DNA of 42,415 nt from Polyangiaceae bacterium (GCA_013361525.1 JABFXY010000165.1:1-42415); one strand, 5' to 3'. Numbered from the stretch's first letter, positions 7,985-15,892 are shown. Numbers and translations: made by a program. Notes: generated from the letters alone by a model not told the origin.

Positions 7985-8380
7985 TCAATCGAGGTGCTCG
8001 GCGTCCTCGGGCACCCCCGCCCAAGCGTGGCGTCGTGCCTCGTAGATCGACACCTTCGGCGAGGGGAACGTCGGATCCGCGAATGCCCCAATGGGGACCG
8101 CAATCGCATCGGGCAGCGCATCGAGCTGGTAATAGACCGTCGAGCCGCACGCCGGGCAGAAGTTGAAGCGAATCTTGTTGCCGCTATCGGCCGTGCGCAC
8201 ATAACAGGTCGAATCGCCCGCGATTTGCACCGCGTCTTTCGGGAACCGCGCCTGCGCGCCGAACACACTGCCCGTCCGTCGCTGGCAGTCGAGACAATGG
8301 CAAATCGAGATGCGAATCGGCTCACCTCGCGTCGTAATGGTGAGCTTGCCGCAGCTGCACGAAGCGGTCCGTTCGGTCAT
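7985..8380 (-). CDS. GFA-family zinc-binding protein
   Basis: This 131-residue protein belongs to the GFA family (glutathione-dependent formaldehyde-activating enzyme-like, Mss4-like fold). Zinc-ligand cysteines are visible as Cys8/Cys10 (ASCSCGKL), Cys27/Cys29/Cys32 (ICHCLDCQRRTG) and the FCPACGS pair. The family was named for a proposed activity joining glutathione and formaldehyde, but many members lack demonstrated activity, so only the fold is assigned. The start at ATG 8380 is fixed by a strong Shine-Dalgarno sequence GGAGG at 8389-8393 on the minus strand, 8 bases upstream; the frame extends further but without coding character. It is a single gene with a gene-free stretch of about 370 bases upstream. 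Confidence 0.9.
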   Translation of the reverse strand: MTERTASCSCGKLTITTRGEPIRISICHCLDCQRRTGSVFGAQARFPKDAVQIAGDSTCYVRTADSGNKIRFNFCPACGSTVYYQLDALPDAIAVPIGAFADPTFPSPKVSIYEARRHAWAGVPEDAEHLD

Positions 8381-8753
8381 TGGCGGGTCCTCCGGGGTGG
8401 CGACGGTATCACGCGCGCTGGCGGTGAGGGAGGCGCTGTCGTGATCCCCGCCTCCCGGAGGGAGCGTAAGAGTTGGCACGCGCATGGCGGCCGGTGGGGT
8501 TCTCCATTCGCAAATAAAGCGTCAGGTAGACTCAATGTTTACCATGGAGTCCTTAGCGCCCGAACCCGAAGCCGAGCAGACCGAAGTCGGCCCTCTCGCA
8601 TTGAGCACCCCCGCTTCGGTCCGCCTTTGCGCGGCCTCGATGCCCAATGGCTGGTGGCGCGGATCGTTCCTGCCACCCTCGCCCTCGAGCCACTCCACTT
8701 CGGTCCGCCGGGCCCCAGCCGGTATTCGCCGTTCGCCCGGCACGCCTTCCCAA
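8381..8753. other. gene-free stretch between GFA and sirtuin genes
   Basis: About 370 bases carry no convincing gene. Short open frames exist on both strands, but their translations are Arg/Gly/Pro-rich and look like GC-driven noise. The only structure noted is a 12-base direct repeat (CTTCGGTCCGCC at 8614-8625 and 8698-8709). The GFA promoter must lie here, since its ribosome binding site is at 8389-8393, but no clear -35/-10 pair was recognised. Confidence 0.5.
8389..8393 (-). promoter_or_regulatory. Shine-Dalgarno GGAGG deciding the GFA start
   Basis: The minus strand reads GGAGG here, 8 bases before the ATG at 8380. It supports the short form of the GFA protein over a longer frame running back to 8485. 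Confidence 0.7.
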
Positions 8754-9479
8754 TCAATCGAGGATCAATGGCAGCAGCGTCTCCGCGCGCCCGAGATACT
8801 CCTCGTGGAAATCGGGGTGGCGCGGTTGCATTGGCTCGAGGTTCACCAAGATGGTGCGCGCGCCGGCATAAGCGGCGGAACGAACGAAGCTCGACGCCGG
8901 AGAGACAGTGCCCGACGTTCCGACCGCAATGAAGAGGTCACAGGCCCGGAGCGCGCGCTTCACGTCCCATTCGGGCCTGGCCGGAATCAATTCGTCGAAG
9001 AGGACGACATCCGGGCGCAGCGCGCTTCCGCACGTCGAGCATTGCGCCGATGTGGGCTCCTCCGCGTCGTCGGGAATCGGTTCGCTCTCACAGGCATCGC
9101 GTGAGCATCGCGCTCGAAAGAGGCTCCCGTGAAACTCGATAACGTTCGAGCTACCGGCGCGTCGATGCAGGCCGTCCACGTTTTGGGTAACCAGCGTGAA
9201 GCTGGCTCCGCGCGCGAGTGTTCGCTCTTCGAGGCGCGCAAGCGCGGTATGCGCTGGATTGGGCGCAGCGGATCGAGAGCGCTCTCGCAGCTCGCGGACC
9301 AGCGCCCACGTGCCCTGGGGGTTTTCGATGAGCGAGCGCGCGGTCGGGACATTCTCCTCACCAACGGTCTCCCATAGGCCACCGGGGCCTCGATAGGTAG
9401 GCAGCCCCGACGCGGCGGAGATACCCGCACCGGTAAGAACCACGATATTGCGATATCGGTCCACTCCGAGCGATTCCAC
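8754..9479 (-). CDS. NAD-dependent protein deacylase, sirtuin family
   Basis: This Sir2-family enzyme removes acyl groups from protein lysines using NAD+, releasing nicotinamide and O-acyl-ADP-ribose. From the GTG at 9479 it is 241 residues, like bacterial CobB. Motifs are the NAD-binding GAGISAASGLPTYRG (17-31), TQNVDGLH (98-105), the catalytic His117 in EFHGSLF, a zinc site of Cys125, Cys130, Cys147 and Cys150, GTSGTVSPAS, and LVNLEP near the end. The Tyr-x-x-Arg pair that marks desuccinylases such as E. coli CobB appears to be replaced (the region reads WALVRELRE), suggesting plain deacetylase or other specificity; this rests on a hand alignment. A longer frame exists, but the Shine-Dalgarno GAGGTGAT at 9483-9490 supports GTG 9479 or 9482. 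It lies 4 bp after the NADAR gene. Confidence 0.92.
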   Translation of the reverse strand: MESLGVDRYRNIVVLTGAGISAASGLPTYRGPGGLWETVGEENVPTARSLIENPQGTWALVRELRERSRSAAPNPAHTALARLEERTLARGASFTLVTQNVDGLHRRAGSSNVIEFHGSLFRARCSRDACESEPIPDDAEEPTSAQCSTCGSALRPDVVLFDELIPARPEWDVKRALRACDLFIAVGTSGTVSPASSFVRSAAYAGARTILVNLEPMQPRHPDFHEEYLGRAETLLPLILD

Positions 9480-9482
9480 CAC

Positions 9483-9490
9483 ATCACCTC
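9483..9490 (-). promoter_or_regulatory. Shine-Dalgarno of the sirtuin gene, overlapping NADAR stop
   Basis: The minus strand reads GAGGTGAT, a near-complete complement of the 16S rRNA 3' end, 4-7 bases before two consecutive GTG codons (9482, 9479). The TGA inside this sequence (9486-9484) is the stop codon of the NADAR gene, so one element ends one gene and starts the next. Confidence 0.65.
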
Positions 9491-10071
9491 GATTCGGAAG
9501 AGAGCGTCGCGCGAGCACGCATCAAGGCAAATCCGAGGAGGTTCAATCCGCGCCACCTATCGGGGAAGTGCGCCGCATCGTCGGACTCGTTCAAGCCAAT
9601 GCCCCAAATGCGATCCGTCGGGCTCGCCTCGACGAGCACCTTGTCCTTCGTCGAACGCAGAAAATCGGAGAGCGCGCGGTTCTGTCCGAACTTTGCGTAA
9701 TTGCCTTCGACCACGAAATCGAATCGGTGCTTCTCCCAACGCGCTTCGTCGAAATCGCGCACGCCGCGCCCGAGCTCTTTCGCCTCCGCCGGGCTCTTGG
9801 CGAGGACGATGCGCCCGGCGGCGTCTTCGTCACCGAACAACAGAGCCTTCTTGGCCATCATGAAGTGCTCGGCCGACGAATAGGTAGTCCCGTCGACGAC
9901 GAATGACGCCGGGTACCATTGACTGAGGCACTCTTTGCCGACCACCCCAGGGCGTTTCGCGGTGTGGCCCCAAAAGAAGAGATAGGTCGGCTCCCATCCG
10001 TCGTGGGTTTGCTGGCGGAGGGATTCGAGGTCGTAAGGCTCGGTCGTGGTGGTCATGGGGCTCGAGCTCAC
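9484..10071 (-). CDS. NADAR-domain protein (YbiA-like)
   Basis: This 195-residue protein is a NADAR (NAD and ADP-ribose) family member, homologous to E. coli YbiA/RibX. Family members hydrolyse N-glycosidic bonds, either of early riboflavin-pathway intermediates or, in some branches, of ADP-ribose attached to guanine in nucleic acids. The full domain spans about residues 28-190: YLFFWGH, LSQWYPASFVVDG, the signature YSSAEHFMMAKKALLF, IVLAKSPAEAKELGR, and the C-terminal DRIWGIGL and FPDRWRGLNLLG blocks. Starts at ATG 10071 or at Met6 are both possible. The stop codon is embedded in the Shine-Dalgarno of the sirtuin gene, so the two are almost certainly co-translated. The pairing supports an ADP-ribose or NAD-turnover role over riboflavin salvage, but no catalytic preference can be read from sequence alone. 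Confidence 0.9.
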   Translation of the reverse strand: MSSSPMTTTTEPYDLESLRQQTHDGWEPTYLFFWGHTAKRPGVVGKECLSQWYPASFVVDGTTYSSAEHFMMAKKALLFGDEDAAGRIVLAKSPAEAKELGRGVRDFDEARWEKHRFDFVVEGNYAKFGQNRALSDFLRSTKDKVLVEASPTDRIWGIGLNESDDAAHFPDRWRGLNLLGFALMRARATLSSESR

Positions 10072-10160
10072 TGGGTGCGACGACGAGAACGACCAGCCGT
10101 CTCTGACATCGCAAAAGCGATGTTATCCGCCCCAGCGCTGCTGGTCCTCGCCTGCAGCGA

Positions 10161-12464
10161 CTACTGCGCGCGTTCGCGTGCTTCCTGCAGTGTCATCGCG
10201 AGCGACTCGGCATCACGCGGTAGTCGAACGTCGCGGATCTCGGCACCGAGGTCGTTCACGCAGGCGGCGACGAGGGGGTGATTGCGAATGCCTCGATCGA
10301 TCTCTTCGCGGCGCGCGCGCACGGCGTCGCTGACCATTTTGGCGAGCGTCGGGGTCTCGGCGGCGAGGACGTGGTCGACGATGTCGACTGTCGCACCGTG
10401 TCCCAGTGTCGAGCCGGCGAGTGAAGCGAGCAGCGCTTTTGCTTGAGGCTCGGCGAGGAGGTTCGCTTCGAACGATCGGGGCTCGTACCCGAGGACGAGC
10501 CTGGTGTCGGACGCTTCGATCAGCGCCGCACGCTCGAGAATGCTCGCGAGACGACCGCTTCGCGTGCGCGCCGCATCTGCAAAGTCCGCGAGGATCGCAA
10601 AGCCCGCGTGCCCGGGATCGCTGATGGCCGTGTAACGATTGGGCGGCGGCGCAGGCAGCTCGGGGACTCGAAAAGGGGGCGCTTCGGACCCCGGAGGTCC
10701 TTGCGAGACAGACGCAGGCGGCTTGAACGCGGCCGAGTCCGGGACTTTGAAGACCGGCGGTTCGGGGGGTCGAAACGGCTGTGACGACCCGTTCGTCGGC
10801 CGCTCGCTCGGAGGCGCGGGCGCGGATTTGCGGAACGTGAACTCCGGTGCCTTGAACGCCGGCGGCTCGGGTGCCTTGAGCTCGGGCGGCTTGAACTCGG
10901 GTGGCTTGAACGCCGGAGGCTCCGGTTGCTTGAACACCGGCATCGGCGGAGGCTTGAACACCGGCGCGTCGGACCGTCCAAACGCGGGCGCCGGAAATGC
11001 AGGCGCCGAAAACGCAGGCGCGGGGGCCGCAAATGCAGGCGCTGCTTGCACCGCCGGAGACGGAGCCGTTGGAGACGGAGCCGTTGGAGGCGGCGGGCTC
11101 GAATCGTAAGGCGGCAGCGCTTCTTCGTATTCGTCGTCGAGCGGCGGTGGTGGCGAGGAAGGCGCAGGTGGCTCGGGGTCGTCCGACGGCTCGGAAGGCC
11201 GCGGACGCGGGCGATCATCGGCGCCGCGAGCTTCGCGCGGCGCAGGTGCAGGCGGTGCTGCTTGCGGGCGCTGTTGTGCAGCCGCGCCGGCTTGAGAAGC
11301 GCGTGCGCCGGAGTCGAGACGCGCTTCGAGATCGACGAGACGTCGCACGAGCTCGTCGACCGGGACGAGCGGCGGGCGCGTCGCTGCGCGCACGATCGCC
11401 ATCTCGAACGACGCGCGCGGAAGCGGTGACTCGAGGATCTCTTCCGCGGATTTCGAGAACCCGAGGTAGATGCGCGAGAGATCGTCGGCGGTCGTCGAGT
11501 GGGAGATGTCTTTGAGCTCGGCGAGCTCGGAATCCGGAACCGAAAGCAGCGTGCGCGTATCCGGCGCGACGCGCGCGGCGACGAGATCGCGAAGCAGCGC
11601 GAGGAAATCCCTCGTGACGTGGCCGATGTCGAAGCCTGCGTCCGCGAGCTCGGCGGAGAGCTCGAGCGCCTTGCCCGCTTGTTGGCTCACGACGGCGCGC
11701 GCGACCTTGTAGAGCGCGCTCGACTCCGCGACGCCGAGCGCACGCGCGACACCGGACGCGGTGAGGCCGCCGTCTTGTCCGGCCCACGCGATGACCTGAT
11801 CGAGCAGGCTCATTGCGTCGCGCATGCTGCCCGCCGCTTCACGCGCGAGGAGCTGCACCGCCGCGGGCTCGGCCTTGATGCCCTCTTTTTCGAGCACCAC
11901 ATCGAGGCGCGACGCGATCGTCGATGCGCCGATGAGCTTGAAGTCGTAGCGCTGGCAGCGCGAGAGGATCGTGACGGGGACCTTGTTCACCTCGGTCGTC
12001 GCGAAGATGAACTTCACGTGCGGGGGCGGCTCTTCGAGCGTCTTCAAGAACGCGTTCCACGCGTTCTGCGAGAGCATGTGCACCTCGTCGACGATGAAGA
12101 TTTTGAATCGGTCGCGCGCCGGTCGATAGACGAGCTTCTCCTGGAGATCGCGGATGTCGTCGACGCCGGTGCGGCTCGCGGCGTCGATCTCCTGGACGTC
12201 CATGTCCTGGCCGGCGGCGATCTCGATGCACGCAGAGCACTGCAGGCACGGCTTCGCGGTCGGGCCCTTCTCGCAATTGAGCGCCTTTGCGAGGATGCGT
12301 GCACTGGTCGTCTTGCCGACACCACGAACGCCCGTGAACAAAAACGCGTGGGCGACTCGATCGATCGCGATCGCGTTGGCGAGCGTCGTGGCGACGTGTT
12401 CCTGACCGACGAGGTCCTCGAAGGTCATGGGGCGCCACTTCCGCGCCAAGACGACGTACGACAT
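10161..12464 (-). CDS. dnaX: DNA polymerase III subunit gamma/tau
   Basis: This is the clamp-loader ATPase of the replicative polymerase. From the ATG at 12464 (MSYVVLARKWRPMTF, the universal DnaX start) it is 767 residues. The AAA+ core shows Walker A GVRGVGKT (45-52), the zinc module Cys64, Cys73, Cys76 and Cys79, Walker B IFIVDEVHML (Asp126-Glu127) and the SRC arginine-finger motif (168-170). Residues of about 430-640 form a very Pro-rich linker with many FKPPE/FKAPE-like units, then a C-terminal domain of about 130 residues for tau-type contacts. The region 12465-12602 stays open but is not homologous. Unlike the common dnaX-ybaB-recR order on one strand, this gene points away from ybaB, with 99 bp between starts. 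No slippery frameshift site was sought in detail. Confidence 0.96.
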   Translation of the reverse strand: MSYVVLARKWRPMTFEDLVGQEHVATTLANAIAIDRVAHAFLFTGVRGVGKTTSARILAKALNCEKGPTAKPCLQCSACIEIAAGQDMDVQEIDAASRTGVDDIRDLQEKLVYRPARDRFKIFIVDEVHMLSQNAWNAFLKTLEEPPPHVKFIFATTEVNKVPVTILSRCQRYDFKLIGASTIASRLDVVLEKEGIKAEPAAVQLLAREAAGSMRDAMSLLDQVIAWAGQDGGLTASGVARALGVAESSALYKVARAVVSQQAGKALELSAELADAGFDIGHVTRDFLALLRDLVAARVAPDTRTLLSVPDSELAELKDISHSTTADDLSRIYLGFSKSAEEILESPLPRASFEMAIVRAATRPPLVPVDELVRRLVDLEARLDSGARASQAGAAAQQRPQAAPPAPAPREARGADDRPRPRPSEPSDDPEPPAPSSPPPPLDDEYEEALPPYDSSPPPPTAPSPTAPSPAVQAAPAFAAPAPAFSAPAFPAPAFGRSDAPVFKPPPMPVFKQPEPPAFKPPEFKPPELKAPEPPAFKAPEFTFRKSAPAPPSERPTNGSSQPFRPPEPPVFKVPDSAAFKPPASVSQGPPGSEAPPFRVPELPAPPPNRYTAISDPGHAGFAILADFADAARTRSGRLASILERAALIEASDTRLVLGYEPRSFEANLLAEPQAKALLASLAGSTLGHGATVDIVDHVLAAETPTLAKMVSDAVRARREEIDRGIRNHPLVAACVNDLGAEIRDVRLPRDAESLAMTLQEARERAQ

Positions 12465-12563
12465 GGACCGGATGTACCTCAGGGCCCGCCGGGGGTAAAA
12501 GCGGCATTTGGCGCCCACTCGGCGCTTGCGCCCGGTGCATCTTTTCGGCAAGTTTCGCCGACC

Positions 12564-12881
12564 ATGCAGTTCCGCGGCGGAATGAACGAGCTGATGCGCC
12601 AAGCGGCGCGGATGCAGCGCAAGATCGACGAGCGCAAGGCGCAGCTCAAGGACGAGGAAGTTTCGTCCGCTGCCGCGGGCGAAAAGGTCCGCGTCGTCGC
12701 GACGTGCGAGGGCAAACTCCGGTCGATCACCATTGATCCCGAGTTCCTGCAGGCCGAAGGCTTGGAGATGACGATGGACGCGGTCGTGGCCGCGGCGAAT
12801 ACCGCGCTCGAGGAAGCGGACAAGAAGGTCGAAGCCGAGCTCAACAAGATCACCGGCGGGATCAAGATCCCCGGCATGTAG
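12564..12881 (+). CDS. ybaB: nucleoid-associated protein, YbaB/EbfC family
   Basis: This 105-residue DNA-binding protein of the YbaB/EbfC family forms a 'tweezer' dimer and coats the nucleoid. Family features are the N-terminal helix GGMNELMRQAARMQRKIDE, the central beta-sheet (VRVVATCEGKLRSITIDPEFL) and the closing helix ending ITGGIKIPGM, whose G-G-x-x-x-P-G-M tail is conserved. The start at ATG 12564 matches homologues; the open frame upstream is antisense to dnaX. It is the first gene of a plus-strand run ybaB-recR-ridA-RG-rich protein, 26 bp ahead of recR. The conserved ybaB-recR linkage links nucleoid structure with recombinational repair. Confidence 0.95.
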   Translation: MQFRGGMNELMRQAARMQRKIDERKAQLKDEEVSSAAAGEKVRVVATCEGKLRSITIDPEFLQAEGLEMTMDAVVAAANTALEEADKKVEAELNKITGGIKIPGM

Positions 12882-12907
12882 CCGGGCTCTTTCCCAAACG
12901 AGCGGTC

Positions 12908-13528
12908 ATGTTCCCGGATCGCCTGCTTCGGGTCGTACAGCTTTTGTCCCGCCTTCCCGGCGTGGGAGAAAAGACGGCGCAGCGCTACGCGCTCGCGTTG
13001 CTCGTCGGCGACGAGAACGTCCCGCGCGACCTGGGCCGCGCCCTCTCCGAGCTGCGCGATCACGTCGGGCCCTGCAGCATCTGCGGTCACGTCGCCGATC
13101 GCTCCTCGCCGGACGAGGCGCCGCGCTGTTCGATCTGCCGCGACTCGCGGCGTGATCCGTCGATCCTCTGCGTCGTCGCGCGCGTCCAAGACTTGCTCTC
13201 GATCGAGCGAAGCGGCGCGATGCGCGGCCGCTATCACGTGCTCGGCAAACTGCTGTCGCCTCTCGACGGCGTCGGGCGCGACGACATCGGCGTCGACCGG
13301 TTGATCGCCCGCGTCTCGTCGAGCGACGGCGCGATCCGCGAGGTGCTCGTCGCCACGCCGCCGTCGGTCGACGGTGAAGCGACGGCGCTGCTCCTCTCGC
13401 GCGAGCTCGGTGCGCTCGGCGTGCACGTGTCGCGCATCGCGAGCGGCGTTCCCCACGGCGGCGATTTGGAGTTCGCCGATCAGGTCACCATCGGTCGCGC
13501 GATCGAGCACAGGCGGAGGTTCGGCTGA
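12908..13528 (+). CDS. recR: recombination mediator protein RecR
   Basis: RecR works with RecO (and RecF) to load RecA on gaps coated with single-strand binding protein. The protein is 206 residues, the normal length. It shows the N-terminal helix-hairpin-helix LSRLPGVGEKTAQR (14-26), a zinc finger of Cys56, Cys59, Cys74 and Cys77 (CSICGH ... CSICRD), the TOPRIM-domain segment around ILCVVARVQDLLSIERSG, HVLGKLLSPLDGVG, and the C-terminal Walker-B-like VTIGRAIEHRR. It follows ybaB by 26 bp and precedes ridA by a single base, so the three genes form one transcript. Nothing is missing. Confidence 0.96.
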   Translation: MFPDRLLRVVQLLSRLPGVGEKTAQRYALALLVGDENVPRDLGRALSELRDHVGPCSICGHVADRSSPDEAPRCSICRDSRRDPSILCVVARVQDLLSIERSGAMRGRYHVLGKLLSPLDGVGRDDIGVDRLIARVSSSDGAIREVLVATPPSVDGEATALLLSRELGALGVHVSRIASGVPHGGDLEFADQVTIGRAIEHRRRFG

Positions 13529-13529
13529 C

Positions 13530-13922
13530 ATGCCCAAAACAACGGTCCAAACCGAGAAGGCGCCGGCGGCGATCGGCCCCTATGCGCAAGCGACGAAAGC
13601 CGGCGGCTTCGTCTTCACGAGCGGACAAATCGCGCTCGATCCCGCGACGGGCCAGATGGTCCCCGGCGGCACCGAAGCGGAGACGCGTCAGGTGCTGAAG
13701 AACCTGCTCCACGTCCTCGAAGCGAGCGGCGCTTCGGCGGAGGACGTGGTCAAGACGACGATTTTCTTGGCAGAGCTAGATGACTTCGCGCTCGTGAACG
13801 GGCTCTACGGAGAGGTGTTCGGCAAAACGTTGCCGGCTCGCTCCACGGTTCAAGCGGCGCGGTTGCCGCGAGGCGCCCGCGTCGAGATCGAGGCCATCGC
13901 CTACGTTGGAGAGAAGTCATGA
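13530..13922 (+). CDS. ridA: RidA-family 2-iminobutanoate/2-iminopropanoate deaminase
   Basis: RidA hydrolyses reactive enamine/imine intermediates made by PLP enzymes such as threonine dehydratase, releasing 2-oxoacids and ammonia. The 130-residue protein has the whole YjgF/YER057c/UK114 signature: AIGPYAQATKAGGFVFTSGQ, RQVLKNL, EDVVKTTIFL and the C-terminal LPARSTVQAARLPRGARVEIE, in which the first Arg (Pro-Ala-Arg-Ser) corresponds to the substrate carboxylate-binding arginine. The start is ATG 13530 with GGAGG at 13515-13519; the frame running further upstream is a recR shadow. It begins one base after the recR stop and overlaps the next gene by 4 bp (ATGA), so it is part of the ybaB-recR operon. 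Its link with recombination genes is probably just shared expression. Confidence 0.94.
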   Translation: MPKTTVQTEKAPAAIGPYAQATKAGGFVFTSGQIALDPATGQMVPGGTEAETRQVLKNLLHVLEASGASAEDVVKTTIFLAELDDFALVNGLYGEVFGKTLPARSTVQAARLPRGARVEIEAIAYVGEKS

Positions 13923-15892
13923 GCGACGATCACCAGGAATCCAGCGATCAGAAGCCGAAGGTGCGCAAGATCGTGCGCTCGGCTGCGACGGCCGAGCGGC
14001 CGACGTTCGAAGCCGCACCGGAGGGTGCAGCGCGTCCCGAGGGCGCGCCGAGCGGCGAAGGCGGCGAGAGCCGCCCCGCAGAGGGTGCGCCGGCCGGCCG
14101 CAAGTGGGACGTCCGCGCAGAGCGCCCGGCGGGACCGCCCTCCGGTCGCGGCCCGACGCGAGGCAGGCCTCGTGGTCCGGGTGGTCCTCGCGGCGGCGGT
14201 CCTCGCCCCCCGCGTGAGCCGCGCCCCGAAGGCGCAGAGGGCGCGAGCGCCCCGACGGCGGATGGCGAGCGTGGGCCGCGCAGCCCGCGCTTCGATCGCC
14301 CGCGACGCTTCGACGACGCGTCGATGCCGCGCCGCCCCGGCGCGAGCGGTGGTCGCGCGATGCCCGTCTATGACCGCGGCCCGCTCGATCGGTCGAGCCC
14401 GGAGTTCGTCGACAAGTGGTTGAGCATGCCGCCTCGCAAGCCCGAAGAGCGACAGGAGCGTCCCTTCAAGAAGGACGGCGGTCCGCGCTCGGATCGACAA
14501 GAGGGTGAAGGCCGTCCGCGTCGCGACGATCGCGATCGTCCGCGCGGGGAGAAGGCCGCGCCGGCGCCGGTGAAGGCGCAGCGCCCCGAGCCGCCGCCGA
14601 GCCAGACCAAGCTCCCGACGCTCCACGAGACGATCCTCGTCGGCCTGCCGAAGGTCGCGGTCGAGGGTCAGCGCGACAAGTCCGCGAACAAGCCGAAGAC
14701 GGCCAAAGAGGCGCTCGCGGCGAAGACCGCGCACGTCGCGAAGCCGAAGGCCGAAGCGCCGGAAGAAAAGGGAGGCGAGATCGTCGTCGACCCGTCGTGG
14801 ATCTCCGTCTCCGGCGATCGCGCGGTCGCGGTGCTCCGCGACGCGGGCCCCGCCGCCGAGGTGCTGGTCGAGCAGTGGATCCAGAACAAGAACGTCGACG
14901 CGATCGCCGAGGCAGCTCGCAGCGAAGAGCTCTCCGGCGCCGCGCGCAAAGCGGCTCGTCGCGCGGTGAACGTCCTTCGTTCGCGCGGCGTCACCGTGCC
15001 CGAGCGCGCAGCGGCCCCGCAGGCTGCGGCGCGTGCAGGAGAAGAAGAGGTCACCGAGGCGACGTTCAGCCCGCCCGATGCACGCGGCACGTGGTCGATG
15101 ACGATCGCGAAGCGCCGCGGCGGTGAGCGCGCGCACATCGCGGAGATCGTCATTCGCGAAGGGACGGGCGTCGTGAACGCCGTCTCCGGTTGGATGAGCC
15201 GCTCGCAAATCAAAGAAGCGCACCAGCGCCTCGCCGACTCGACGGGGGTCGCTCCGGCGCCCGTCCCGGTGGAGTGGGTTCGCTGGCGCGTGCAGAAGGC
15301 GCTCGAGGAGAACGCGAAGAGCGGGCAGCTCGTGCCGCTCGGTCTCACGCGTTGCAAAGAGCTGCTGGAGCCCGCCGTCGCTGCCGAGCCGACCCATCCG
15401 TCGGCCGAGCTCGAGGCGAGCCTCGGCGATGCTGCCCCCGAAGCCACCGCCGGCCTCCACAACGAGCCGGAGTTCCGCAGCTGGCTTCCGGACATGCGCG
15501 CGATCGAGGACACGCTCCGTCGCGTCGGCCAGAAGCTCACGCCGGACGACGCGAGCGATCAAAAGAAGGTCGACGAGGTCCTTCGCGAGGAAATGAAGCT
15601 CGCGACCGATCGTTACTTCACGCCGGAGCAGCGTGCGGTCGTGGCGAAGCGCATGCGCGACGCAGCGCTCACCATCCGCAGCCGCTCGGGCGACGACCGC
15701 GCGAAAGAGGTCCTGCGCACCGCACAGGCGATCGAAAAGGCCGGGCTCATCACGTCCCCGCCCAACGATATCGAGTTCCTGCGCGTGTTCTTCCAGAAGG
15801 GCATCGCCGTCCTCGCACAGCAGACAGGCGGTCAGCTCCGCGTTCCCGTCCCGAACGCCCCCGCGGCGCCTTCGGACGAATCCGCTGGCTGA
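13919..15892 (+). CDS. large Arg/Gly/Pro-rich protein of unknown function
   Basis: This 657-residue protein is not recognised as a named family. Residues 1-290 are low complexity, rich in Arg, Gly, Pro, Glu and Ala, with RG/RGG-type stretches (RGPTRGRPRGPGGPRGGG at about 79-96) like those of RNA-binding disordered tails. The C-terminal 360 residues look folded and mostly helical: a helix-pair segment EELSGAARKAARRAVNVLRSRG (about 340-362), a beta-rich part (FSPPDARGTWSMTIAKR), then helices ending in NDIEFLRVFFQKGIAVLAQQ. The motif KAARRAxxxLRSRGV also occurs in other uncharacterised bacterial proteins, to my recollection. Its start overlaps ridA by 4 bp, placing it in the ybaB-recR-ridA operon and hinting at a nucleic-acid role. 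There is no signal peptide or membrane segment. Confidence 0.85.
   Translation: MSDDHQESSDQKPKVRKIVRSAATAERPTFEAAPEGAARPEGAPSGEGGESRPAEGAPAGRKWDVRAERPAGPPSGRGPTRGRPRGPGGPRGGGPRPPREPRPEGAEGASAPTADGERGPRSPRFDRPRRFDDASMPRRPGASGGRAMPVYDRGPLDRSSPEFVDKWLSMPPRKPEERQERPFKKDGGPRSDRQEGEGRPRRDDRDRPRGEKAAPAPVKAQRPEPPPSQTKLPTLHETILVGLPKVAVEGQRDKSANKPKTAKEALAAKTAHVAKPKAEAPEEKGGEIVVDPSWISVSGDRAVAVLRDAGPAAEVLVEQWIQNKNVDAIAEAARSEELSGAARKAARRAVNVLRSRGVTVPERAAAPQAAARAGEEEVTEATFSPPDARGTWSMTIAKRRGGERAHIAEIVIREGTGVVNAVSGWMSRSQIKEAHQRLADSTGVAPAPVPVEWVRWRVQKALEENAKSGQLVPLGLTRCKELLEPAVAAEPTHPSAELEASLGDAAPEATAGLHNEPEFRSWLPDMRAIEDTLRRVGQKLTPDDASDQKKVDEVLREEMKLATDRYFTPEQRAVVAKRMRDAALTIRSRSGDDRAKEVLRTAQAIEKAGLITSPPNDIEFLRVFFQKGIAVLAQQTGGQLRVPVPNAPAAPSDESAG

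Noticed and set aside
8614..8709. 12-bp direct repeat CTTCGGTCCGCC
   Set aside because: Only two copies, no further structure, and the GC-rich words are likely by chance; listed in the gene-free stretch only.
8522..8743. 73-residue minus-strand frame between GFA and sirtuin genes
   Set aside because: GTG start without ribosome site, Arg/Gly/Glu-rich and low complexity; two other frames are equally open in the same place.
12465..12563. Possible 4.5S/SRP RNA gene near dnaX
   Set aside because: The small SRP RNA often lies beside dnaX, but the conserved GGAAGGAAGCAG-type core is absent on both strands and the gap is only 99 bp.
13901..15562. 553-residue minus-strand open frame
   Set aside because: Antisense to the RG-rich protein; composition is dominated by Arg/Ala and the overlapping plus-strand frame has operon context and better coding character.
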